A stretch of 7,390 nt of DNA from an uncultured Alphaproteobacteria bacterium (lineage in GTDB: Bacteria; Pseudomonadota; Alphaproteobacteria; Caulobacterales; Caulobacteraceae). The notes beneath the pieces were generated by a model. The model searched no databases. It was not told where the DNA came from and saw only the letters and a list, made by a program, of their open reading frames with translations. The position numbers and the translations under genes are program-made. The DNA is taken from contig CAIYSH010000369.1 in NCBI GenBank assembly GCA_903928755.1, positions 1-7,390 of the forward strand, in the 5' to 3' direction. Below are positions 1 to 6,394 of the stretch, piece after piece; position 1 is the stretch's first letter, and the number at the start of each line of letters is the position of its first letter.

Positions 1-2429
1 ACAAGGGCAACCATTCCACCCCAATCAACACCCCAGTGCGCCTTGAAGACCAGGACGACGACCGGCCAGGCGGCGACAGCCCCCAGGGCGATGCCTGCTG
101 TGCCGGCAATCACCCCGACAGCACCATATTCCAGAACATAGGCTGAAAGGATCTGGCCCCGGCTGGCACCCAGCGCCTTCAGTATGGCTGCTTCACGCGT
201 GCGGGCCTGCGCGCGGGCCGCAATAGCCCCCACCAGCACCAGAAGGCCCGCAAGAGCGGCAACGCCCGCTGCGCCTCGGATCGCCAGGGCCAATCTGTTG
301 AAGAGGTCGGTGGCAGCCTCCAGCTGTTCGCGCACCGAGATGACATTCACCTGGGGAAAGGACTGTCCGAGGGCCGAGATGACCGACGCCTCCTGGGCGC
401 GGGAAGCCTTTGCGATGGCGACCTGTCGGAGATTGGCACCGGCCAGGGTGTTCGCACTGATCACCAGCGGGAAGCTGGCATTGAATCCGCCGAAATCAAC
501 CTTCCTCAGGACTGCCACCCGGGCTTCAATTTCCCGGCCCAGGAGCGCAACCGTCAGGGTGTCACCCACACGTATGCCGGTGCCCCCCGCAGCTTCCACG
601 TCCATCGCGACCAGAGGTGGCCCTGAATAGTCCGCAGACCACCACCTGCCCGCCACAATACCCGCATTGGCCGGTTCGGCCCCAAGAGCCGAGATCGATA
701 TGTCCCGGTCGTAGGCCCATCTGAGTTCGCGCGGCAAGGTTTCAGGATTGATGGACTTTCCCCTCACCCGGACGATCCTCCCGGTCGCGAAGGGGGCCCG
801 CAGATAGATGTCTGATGTCAGGTCCGTCCCGAAGGCGGTGGCGACGGATTGATCAAAGGCGGCTGCGGCCTCCCCCGGGATTTCAGTAAAGACCAGGGCT
901 GGGGCCGTCTGCGGGGCAATCTCGGAAACCTGTTTCAGCAAGCTGGACTGGATGAGTACGACCGCAGCCAGCAGGGCAACCCCAAGGCCTATGGCAGGGG
1001 CCGCTGTGCGGGCCGCAGATCCCGGTCCGGCAAGGTTGGCCAGTGCCAGCCGCAGGACACCATGAGCCCCGGTCCTGAGCCTTCCCGCAATCCCGGCCCC
1101 CAGATAACCCAGGCCCCACAGGAGGCCGAACGCGAGGATGACCCCGGCAATCATCAACAGGGCCGCAATGGGCGTAGGAGCCGTCACGATCGCCAATGCA
1201 GCAAGCCCCAGTCCCGCCAGGCATGCCCAGAACGCTTCCGCTGAAAGCCCCGGTCCAGGCCGCCCCGTTCGGCGAAACAGCTCTGCGGGCGATGTCGCGC
1301 GGGCTGCCCCCAGGGGCAACAGGGAAAACGCTGCTGCTGAGAGGCCACCAAAAGCCGCTGCCTTGAGGAGCGGCATGGGGTAGATGGCGAACAGGGCCGG
1401 GATCGGCAGATCCCCGCCTATGGCGGCACCGAGGATCAAGGGTGCGCCTGCGCCAATCCCCAGCCCGAGGATGATCCCCAGCCCCGCAAGGACGCTGATC
1501 TGCAGGAGATATGTATTGCGGACCAGGGCCCCGTTTGCCCCGAGGGCCTTGAGCACGGCAATGGAGGATTTGCGCGAGTCCAGATAGGCCGACACCGCCC
1601 CGTGGACACCGAGGCCTCCGGCAATCAGGGCCGCGAGACCGATGAAGCCCAGGAAGTATTCAAGCTGGTCGATCAGACGATGTATGCCGGGGGCAGCGTC
1701 GTTTCGATCCCGGATCCGGACCTGGCCTTTCGGAAAGTGATTTCCGATCGCACGTTTCGCCAGGTCCAGGGAGGCACCGGGTTTCAGCAGGACGCGCGCT
1801 GTTTCTGAAAATGGCAGGCCAGAGGTCAGAAAGCCCCCGGACTCCAACGCCACATCACGGGTCAGGACCCTTGGCCCCAGGGCGAACCCCCGGGACAGAC
1901 GGTCAGGCTCCTGCACGAGAACCGCCCTGGCAATCAGCGGCAGGCGGCCGACCTGAAACCGGTCGCCGACCTTGAGTCCAAGCCGGTCCAGCAGTCCTTG
2001 TTCCACGACGGCGCCATAGGTTCCGTCCACGTCCCGGCCCAGAGCGACCTGCAGACTGGAAGTCCCGGTAATTTCCATCCGGCCGGCCAGTGGATATTCA
2101 GATGAAACGCCGCGCAGCTCGACCAGACGGCGGGTCCCGTTGGCTGCTGCAGCCATGGCCCGGGTGCTGACCGCCCACGAGGTTTTGCCAAGACTGTTGA
2201 TCGCCCTGCGGTCTTCAACCTCAAACCGCGACTGTTCCGACGTCAGGGCAAGGTCGCCGCCGAGAATTTCCCCGGCCTGCGAAGCCAGACCCCGACGGAA
2301 GGCTTCGGCCGTCGAACCTGCGGCAGCGATGGCCGCGACGCCAAGCGCAAGGCAGGCGAGGAATATCCGGAATCCCCGGGTGCCTGACCGGAGTTCCCGG
2401 CCAGCAAAACGTAGTGACAGCCAGGTCAC
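1..2429 (-). CDS. ybbP: FtsX-fold ABC transporter permease, YbbP type (3' end beyond window)
   Basis: Inner-membrane permease that should partner the adjacent ATPase; 809 codons are open in this frame with no stop before the window edge. The GTG start at 2429 overlaps the ATPase stop (GTGA), and an in-frame TGA lies six codons upstream, so no earlier start is possible. Visible layout: one N-terminal membrane segment (about residues 20-40), a long periplasmic MacB-like region, a first FtsX domain from about residue 256 (LEYFLGFIGLAALIAGG, then SSIAVLKALGA), central membrane segments near 400-450 and 480-500, a second extracytoplasmic region, and a second FtsX domain from about 709 containing AAILKALGAS. 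The duplicated LKALGA signature after a membrane helix is typical of this family. E. coli YbbP is about 800 residues, so only the last membrane helix is probably missing. YbbAP-type pairs act mechanically on envelope substrates rather than importing solutes; the actual substrate here is unknown. Confidence 0.9.
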   Translation of the reverse strand, partial: MTWLSLRFAGRELRSGTRGFRIFLACLALGVAAIAAAGSTAEAFRRGLASQAGEILGGDLALTSEQSRFEVEDRRAINSLGKTSWAVSTRAMAAAANGTRRLVELRGVSSEYPLAGRMEITGTSSLQVALGRDVDGTYGAVVEQGLLDRLGLKVGDRFQVGRLPLIARAVLVQEPDRLSRGFALGPRVLTRDVALESGGFLTSGLPFSETARVLLKPGASLDLAKRAIGNHFPKGQVRIRDRNDAAPGIHRLIDQLEYFLGFIGLAALIAGGLGVHGAVSAYLDSRKSSIAVLKALGANGALVRNTYLLQISVLAGLGIILGLGIGAGAPLILGAAIGGDLPIPALFAIYPMPLLKAAAFGGLSAAAFSLLPLGAARATSPAELFRRTGRPGPGLSAEAFWACLAGLGLAALAIVTAPTPIAALLMIAGVILAFGLLWGLGYLGAGIAGRLRTGAHGVLRLALANLAGPGSAARTAAPAIGLGVALLAAVVLIQSSLLKQVSEIAPQTAPALVFTEIPGEAAAAFDQSVATAFGTDLTSDIYLRAPFATGRIVRVRGKSINPETLPRELRWAYDRDISISALGAEPANAGIVAGRWWSADYSGPPLVAMDVEAAGGTGIRVGDTLTVALLGREIEARVAVLRKVDFGGFNASFPLVISANTLAGANLRQVAIAKASRAQEASVISALGQSFPQVNVISVREQLEAATDLFNRLALAIRGAAGVAALAGLLVLVGAIAARAQARTREAAILKALGASRGQILSAYVLEYGAVGVIAGTAGIALGAVAAWPVVVLVFKAHWGVDWGGMVAL

Positions 2430-3097
2430 GGGACAATTCGCCCATCACGCATCTGCACGATCCGGTCCGCCCTGGCTGCCAGCTGAGGATCGTGGGTCAC
2501 CAGCACAAGGGCTGCCCCCACTTCAGCGACCATGGCAAACATCAGGTCGGCGACAAGGGTCGCATTGGCGCTGTCCAGATTGCCGGTCGGTTCGTCAGCA
2601 AAAAGCAGGGCCGGCCGTCCAGCCAGGGCCCGAGCCAGAGCCACCCTCTGTTGCTCTCCTCCGGAAAGCTGATGGGGGTAATGGGCCCGGCGAGCCCCCA
2701 GCCCAACCTTGTCGAGCCAGTCCCTGGCGATCCTCTGTGCATCAATTTGTGCCGCGATCTCCAGAGGTGCCGCGACATTCTCCTCCGCAGTCATGTTCGG
2801 CAGGAGGTGGAAGGACTGGAAAACCAGCGAGACCCGCCCACGCCTCAACTTCGCCCGGCCATCCTCATCCAGCCTGCCAAGGTCCTGACCAAACATTTCA
2901 ACATGCCCGGAGCTGGGCTTTTCCAGACCGGCAGCCACGGAAATCAGCGAAGACTTTCCCGACCCGGATGCGCCGGTCACTGATATCCGCTCACCAGGAC
3001 CAACCTCCAGGTCGACATCCCGCAAAATCTCGACCGGCCCGGCGCTGGAGGTCAGGGTCAAACCGAGTCGGGACAGGCGCAGGGGAAGGTCGGTCAC
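2426..3097 (-). CDS. ybbA: ABC transporter ATP-binding protein, YbbA/LolD type
   Basis: Cytoplasmic nucleotide-binding subunit of 223 residues that powers the FtsX-type permease encoded directly downstream. All ABC motifs are intact: Walker A GASGSGKSS (42-50), Q-loop Gln94 in VFQSF, signature LSGGEQQR (144-151), Walker B LLFADEP (164-170), D-loop NLDS (173-176) and switch His202 in VTHD. DEPTGNLD and the VFQSFHLLPNMTAEENV stretch are characteristic of the LolD/MacB/YbbA branch. The start is GTG at 3097; an in-frame TAA nine codons upstream with no other start codon between makes this the only option. AAGG lies about 12 bases upstream, a weak ribosome site. The stop overlaps the permease start by four bases, implying coupled translation. 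In E. coli, ybbA-ybbP is divergent from tesA, as here, which favours YbbA over LolD. Confidence 0.95.
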   Translation of the reverse strand: MTDLPLRLSRLGLTLTSSAGPVEILRDVDLEVGPGERISVTGASGSGKSSLISVAAGLEKPSSGHVEMFGQDLGRLDEDGRAKLRRGRVSLVFQSFHLLPNMTAEENVAAPLEIAAQIDAQRIARDWLDKVGLGARRAHYPHQLSGGEQQRVALARALAGRPALLFADEPTGNLDSANATLVADLMFAMVAEVGAALVLVTHDPQLAARADRIVQMRDGRIVP

Positions 3098-3202
3098 TTG
3101 GGGTCTGCCTTGAGGTCGGTATTACAAGCCGGAGAGTGTCGAGACTCCCGTCTGCCTGATAATCCCGTGTAAGATAGGCAAGACTTGGGCCGTGGGCGAC
3201 AC
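3098..3202. promoter_or_regulatory. Divergent intergenic region between ATPase and esterase genes
   Basis: This 105-bp gap must hold the start signals of both divergent transcription units. On the plus strand GATAAT (3158-3163) matches five of six bases of a sigma-70 -10 box, but no convincing -35 element lies 16-18 bases upstream. On the minus strand TCGACA (3142-3137) resembles a -35 box but is only 12 bases from TAATAC. A TGCCT...AGGCA inverted repeat (3154-3180) spans the plus-strand candidate and might be an operator or leader hairpin. One GANTC site sits at 3143-3147. The promoter assignment rests on gene layout; exact elements are uncertain. Confidence 0.45.
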
Positions 3203-3811
3203 ATGCTTCGCAGAACTTTTCTTTCCCTGGCCCTGGCCAGCCTCGCGGGTCCGACGCAAGCAGGCCGCCATAAGGTTGTGACCATCTTGGGTGACTCCAT
3301 CACGGCAGGTCTCGGTCTTCCCACAGCCCTGGCTTTTCCGGCACAATTGCAGGTGCTTCTGCGGCGTAAGGATCCAACCCTGACCGTCAGGGCGGCGGGG
3401 GTGTCGGGCGACACGACGGCGGGGGGACTGGCCCGACTGGACTTCAGCGTCCAGAGCGACACAACCCTCTGCATCCTCGCCCTGGGAGGCAATGATCTGC
3501 TCCAGGGCCTGGATCCGAAAATCACAGCGACGAATCTCGCCGCCATGGTTTCCCGATTGAAGCAGCGGCGCATCGGAATCCTTCTGACAGGGCTCAGGCC
3601 GCCAGCTGAGATCGGGGCGGGCTATGCCCGCGACGTCGCAAGGGTCTATTCAGACCTGGCGAAGAGACAGCATCTGCCCTTCTATCCTGACCTGATGGCC
3701 GGGGTCGGGCCTGCCCTGCGACAGGGTGACGGGCTCCATCCCACGGCTCAGGGAGCCCGGGTGATCGCAGCAGGGCTGGCACCTCTGGTTCTGAAAACGG
3801 CGGGTTCCTGA
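3203..3811 (+). CDS. tesA: Exported GDSL/SGNH esterase, TesA/arylesterase type
   Basis: Hydrolase of ester or thioester bonds, probably periplasmic, 202 residues. SGNH blocks are complete: block I LGDSITAG with nucleophile Ser32, block II VSGDTT with Gly69, block III GGND with Asn97, and block V DGLHP with Asp176 and His179. The GVSGDTTAGGLARL stretch is typical of the TesA/arylesterase subfamily, and length agrees with the family (about 200). The N-terminus MLRRTFLSLALASLA followed by a TQA cleavage-like site is a signal peptide; RRTFL resembles a twin-arginine motif, so Tat export is possible. I chose ATG 3203; a TTG at 3185 would add six residues before the signal peptide. Neither has a strong Shine-Dalgarno. 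It is divergent from the ATPase-permease pair, as in E. coli, and its stop overlaps the next gene by one base. The natural substrate (acyl-CoA, lysolipid or aryl ester) cannot be read from sequence. Confidence 0.92.
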   Translation: MLRRTFLSLALASLAGPTQAGRHKVVTILGDSITAGLGLPTALAFPAQLQVLLRRKDPTLTVRAAGVSGDTTAGGLARLDFSVQSDTTLCILALGGNDLLQGLDPKITATNLAAMVSRLKQRRIGILLTGLRPPAEIGAGYARDVARVYSDLAKRQHLPFYPDLMAGVGPALRQGDGLHPTAQGARVIAAGLAPLVLKTAGS

Positions 3812-4047
3812 TGTCGGATGGTGAGAGGATTATCATTGAAGCCCGGGGGCATCATTGTCCTGTCCCGACCCTGCGCCTGCGGAAAGCTGCCGAAAATGCA
3901 CCGGCCGGAACCCAGTTCACCCTCTACGCAGATGACCCCATGGCCAGGATCGACGTTCCGCATTTTGCTGGGCAGGTTGGGCTGGAGATTCTCTCTCGGG
4001 AAGATCTGGTTTCAGGATTTTGTTTTCAAATAAGAAAACCAGCGTGA
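3811..4047 (+). CDS. TusA/SirA-family sulfur-carrier protein
   Basis: Small cytoplasmic protein of 78 residues with the TusA fold signature. Cys16 in HHCPVP (14-19) is the expected persulfide-carrying cysteine of the CPxP motif, followed by the helix TLRLRKAAEN. ADDPMARIDVPHF (40-52) aligns with the ADDPATTRDIPGF segment of E. coli TusA, and the IRK near the C-terminus also matches. The Gly-Leu usually found just before the cysteine motif is here Gly-His. Known family members pass sulfur between proteins for tRNA thiolation, molybdenum cofactor work or sulfur oxidation; which role applies here is not visible, as no partner such as TusBCD, TusE or a cysteine desulfurase is nearby. ATG 3811 shares its A with the esterase TGA (TGATG), so translation is probably coupled. 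The stop is one base from the convergent YihY-type gene stop. Confidence 0.9.
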   Translation: MSDGERIIIEARGHHCPVPTLRLRKAAENAPAGTQFTLYADDPMARIDVPHFAGQVGLEILSREDLVSGFCFQIRKPA

Positions 4048-4048
4048 T

Positions 4049-4987
4049 CTAATATTCCCGAAGTGGGTCAGCCTGGGCTTCCTGGGCGATTTCGATCTCG
4101 GTTGCCAGGGCCGCACCGAAGAAGACGGCATTGACGTTCCAGGACAGCCAGATCAGCAAAACGACCACAGCGGTGACTGACCCGTAGGTCGCCCCCAGAT
4201 GCGCGATCTGCTCCACATAAAAAGCGGAAGCCCAGGACATGAACAGGCAAAGGCCTGAAGCAAAAGCTCCACCTGCCATGGACGCCACCCAGGCGACAGG
4301 CTTGCGGGACATGGCGTAGCGATAGATCAACCCCATGGCCAGGGTGATGCCAAGACTTGCCCAGGTCCATTCACTGAACAGCCAGGGCAGCCCCTGAAGA
4401 GGCCGGACATCGAAGGCAGCAGCCAGGAATCGCAAGGACAGAAACACGGTAGAAAGCACGCTGAGCAGGAGAAAGGCTGCCACCAGCACAAACAGCGCCA
4501 TCAGATTGAAACCGAAAAATCCGTGGGGCCGCTCCTCCTCATGAATGAAGGACAGACCCGCCAGCAGGGCCTTGAACCCACGATGGGCCGCATATCCTCC
4601 GATGATCAAAGCCAGACCACTCTGGGTCGAAACCGCCTGCAGGGGGGCCTGCCCCAGTCGGAACAGTTCTTCCTGGAAGAGGCTACGGGCGATCTCGGGC
4701 ATCAGATGGGCCAGAACCGTCGCCTGCCTGGAGGCTTCCCCGGGATCGGCAAGCAGGCCGTAAACACCCACCAGGATCGCGATCCCGGGAAACACGGCCA
4801 GCATGATGAAAAAAGAAACGCCCCCCACATAGAGCATCACGTCCCGCCCCCAGACACGGACGAGAGACCGCCGGAAAACCGCAATGGCCAGTCTGAGGCC
4901 TGTTGCGAGGCTCCATTTCCATCCGGATGACGGCCGACGGTTGTCCCTGGATTCCATGGCCGGAAATTGCGCATGACTCCCTGGCAT
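4049..4987 (-). CDS. YihY/BrkB-family inner-membrane protein
   Basis: Integral membrane protein of 312 residues, in the usual 280-320 range for YihY/BrkB (once misnamed ribonuclease BN). Membrane segments are visible at about 52-79, 124-145, 160-186, 207-223, 231-253 and 267-294. Family hallmarks are the first helix with a proline break (AVFPGIAILVGVYGLL), the amphipathic stretch before helix 2, and the C-terminal ATYGSVTAVVVLLIWL with an acidic ATEIE end. The molecular function of this family is not established; transport has been suggested. The start is uncertain: ATG 4987 and ATG 4957 (Met11, MESRDNRR) are both in frame, neither has a clear ribosome site, and the first 40 residues are poorly conserved in the family. 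The 3' end converges on the TusA-like gene with one base between, so each transcript must run into the other gene unless termination is internal. Confidence 0.88.
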   Translation of the reverse strand: MPGSHAQFPAMESRDNRRPSSGWKWSLATGLRLAIAVFRRSLVRVWGRDVMLYVGGVSFFIMLAVFPGIAILVGVYGLLADPGEASRQATVLAHLMPEIARSLFQEELFRLGQAPLQAVSTQSGLALIIGGYAAHRGFKALLAGLSFIHEEERPHGFFGFNLMALFVLVAAFLLLSVLSTVFLSLRFLAAAFDVRPLQGLPWLFSEWTWASLGITLAMGLIYRYAMSRKPVAWVASMAGGAFASGLCLFMSWASAFYVEQIAHLGATYGSVTAVVVLLIWLSWNVNAVFFGAALATEIEIAQEAQADPLREY

Positions 4988-5008
4988 GGCAAGGGGGTCA
5001 AAATGGAA

Positions 5009-5039
5009 ACGGCGCGCCGGGTTGGGGGCGACGCGCCGT
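5009..5039 (-). terminator. Candidate intrinsic terminator after racemase gene
   Basis: A perfect 8-bp inverted repeat (ACGGCGCG at 5009-5016 and CGCGCCGT at 5032-5039) encloses a 15-base loop. Read on the minus strand, the stem is followed by TTCCATTTTG, an interrupted T-rich stretch, whereas the plus-strand side has no T run. This fits termination of the minus-strand racemase transcript about 140-170 bases past its stop. The T tract is poor, and the hairpin lies only about 20 bases before the YihY start, so a leader role is an alternative. Half of the repeat is the palindrome GGCGCGCC. Confidence 0.35.
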
Positions 5040-5064
5040 CGATGGCAGTCTGCTCCATCTATCT

Positions 5065-5096
5065 GTCGTCACCTGAGGGACAGGATTGGCGACGAC
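5065..5096 (-). repeat. Inverted repeat that pairs better as minus-strand RNA
   Basis: GTCGTCACC (5065-5073) and GGCGACGAC (5088-5096) flank a 14-base loop. As minus-strand RNA all nine positions pair, one as G-U; as plus-strand RNA the same position is an A-C mismatch. This asymmetry is what a functional minus-strand RNA stem would show, though one position is slim evidence. It lies in the racemase 3' region or the YihY leader. No T run follows, so it is not a standard terminator. Confidence 0.4.
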
Positions 5097-5175
5097 CGAC
5101 AGACAGACATTCTCAAGTCGATCGTGAACCGGAGCTGAATGGAAGGAGGCCCCGGAGGCGTCGGTGACCTGTCAA

Positions 5176-6306
5176 TCAGGCAATGGCGCCCAAAGCCTTG
5201 AGGGCGTCGAGATCAGCGGCGGAAAAGCCCCAATCCGTCAGCGCCTCGATATCGTGGGCCCCGATGGCGGGTGGCGGTCCCTGAATCTGACCCGGTGTCC
5301 CGGAAAACCTTGGAGCAGGCGCCGGCTGGATGACCCCGGCAACTTCAACAAAAGTCTGCCGCGCCTGATTGTGGATGTGGTTTGGAGCTTCATCCAGATC
5401 CAGCACGGGCGCGAAACAGACGTCGGTGGCTTCCATCAGTTCGCACCATTCATCGCGGGTCTTGGTCGCGATTACGGCGGCCAGCTTGGTCCGCAGGTCG
5501 TCCCAGCCGCTGCGGTCCATCTGGGCGGCAAAGGCCGGGTCCTTGATGCCGGTCTTTTCCAGGAGCAAGGCGTAAAACTGGGGTTCGATAGAGCCGATGG
5601 ACACCCACTTCCCATCTGAGCACTGATAGGTGTCATAGAAATGAGCGCCGCCATCAAGCAGGTTGGATCTGCGCTCTTCCTTCCACATGCCCGAGGCCTT
5701 GAAGCCATAGAACATGGCCATCAGCGAGGCCGCACCATCACTCATGGCGCAGTCAATGACCTGACCCTGCCCAGTGGCCCGCGCACTGATCACGCCCGCC
5801 ATCAGACCGAACGCAAGATAGAGGGCACCGCCTCCAAAATCCCCCACCAGGTTAAGGGGCGGGATGGGCTTGTCCCCGGTTCCGATGGCATGGAGTGCCC
5901 CGGTGATGGCGATATAGTTCATGTCGTGGCCGGCCGCATTGGCGTAAGGCCCGGTCTGTCCCCAGCCGGTCATCCGGCCGTAGACAAGCTTTGGATTGCG
6001 CGCCAGGGCAACCTCCGGCCCGAGACCGAGACGTTCCATGACCCCCGGGCGGAAACCTTCAAAAACGGCATCGGCTGTTTCCATCAGCTTGAGACAGGTC
6101 TCAATGGAGGCCGGGTTTTTCAGGTCGAGGGCCACAGACCGCCGACCTCGCGCCGTAATGTCTGCAGGACTGGCCCTTCCAGGCCCCTTACGGTCAATAC
6201 GAACCACATCGGCACCAAGGTCCGACAGCAACATGCCGCAGAACGGGCCTGGCCCGATGCCGGCAAACTCAATGACTTTCAAACCGGAAAGCGGCCCCTG
6301 GCCCAT
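5176..6306 (-). CDS. Alpha-methylacyl-CoA racemase-type enzyme (CoA-transferase family III)
   Basis: Enzyme of 376 residues of the CaiB/BaiF fold, most like alpha-methylacyl-CoA racemase, which interconverts the 2R and 2S forms of 2-methylacyl-CoA esters so that beta-oxidation can proceed. Residues known to be catalytic in the Mycobacterium tuberculosis enzyme have counterparts here: His127 in GHDMNYIA, Asp156 in GDFGGG and Glu241 in SIEPQFY. The N-terminal VIEFAGIGPGPFCGMLLSDLGADV and the DLK plus EGFRPGVMERLGLGP segments are also typical. Family III CoA-transferases proper use an aspartate at a different site and lack this His/Asp/Glu set, which supports racemase. The start is ATG 6306, preceded by AGGGAG seven bases upstream; a TTG at 6327 would put this ribosome site inside the gene. 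It lies 88 bases after the SDR gene on the same strand and is probably cotranscribed. Confidence 0.93.
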   Translation of the reverse strand: MGQGPLSGLKVIEFAGIGPGPFCGMLLSDLGADVVRIDRKGPGRASPADITARGRRSVALDLKNPASIETCLKLMETADAVFEGFRPGVMERLGLGPEVALARNPKLVYGRMTGWGQTGPYANAAGHDMNYIAITGALHAIGTGDKPIPPLNLVGDFGGGALYLAFGLMAGVISARATGQGQVIDCAMSDGAASLMAMFYGFKASGMWKEERRSNLLDGGAHFYDTYQCSDGKWVSIGSIEPQFYALLLEKTGIKDPAFAAQMDRSGWDDLRTKLAAVIATKTRDEWCELMEATDVCFAPVLDLDEAPNHIHNQARQTFVEVAGVIQPAPAPRFSGTPGQIQGPPPAIGAHDIEALTDWGFSAADLDALKALGAIA

Positions 6307-6343
6307 GGTGTTTCTCCCTGAATTCAACCGCAGACTATCCCCC

Positions 6344-6383
6344 CTGCCCCATGGTCAGGCAAGCCAAAGCGCGCCTGGGGCAG
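6344..6383 (-). repeat. Inverted repeat between SDR and racemase genes
   Basis: CTGCCCC (6344-6350) and GGGGCAG (6377-6383) form a perfect 7-bp stem around a 26-base loop that can itself pair CAGGC-like with GCCTG-like bases. On the minus strand it begins about 12 bases after the SDR stop. No T run follows (the next bases are a G run), so an intrinsic terminator is unlikely. It might protect the SDR mRNA 3' end, help Rho-dependent termination, or be chance in GC-rich DNA. Confidence 0.35.
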
Positions 6384-6394
6384 CGTTGTCGTCC

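Larger units (their letters stand above)
4988..5175 (-). promoter_or_regulatory. Spacer upstream of YihY gene with two inverted repeats
   Basis: The 188 bases between the racemase stop and the YihY-type start contain no coding frame I can support. They presumably combine the racemase 3' end and the YihY promoter. TTGACA-like TTGACA occurs at 5175-5170 on the minus strand, but nothing resembling a -10 box lies at the correct distance. Two hairpins (5065-5096 and 5009-5039) occupy the downstream part and are listed separately. Three GACA units in tandem (5098-5109) look like chance. Confidence 0.4.

Noticed and set aside
2140..3159. Plus-strand open frame of 339 codons opposite the ABC genes
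   Set aside because: Its peptide is low-complexity (Pro, Arg, Ser, Ala rich) and it lies antisense to an ATPase with all motifs intact and to the start of the permease.
5011..5018. GGCGCGCC palindrome as a separate protein-binding site
   Set aside because: It is explained as part of the longer hairpin and is a common palindrome in GC-rich DNA.
5098..5109. Three tandem GACA units
   Set aside because: Too short and too few to call a repeat.
5641..6321. Plus-strand open frame of 226 codons opposite the racemase gene
   Set aside because: No recognisable family features; it mirrors the codon bias of the racemase gene on the other strand.
6307..6327. TTG start extending the racemase by seven residues
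   Set aside because: It would place the clear AGGGAG ribosome site inside the coding region; family alignment begins after ATG 6306.
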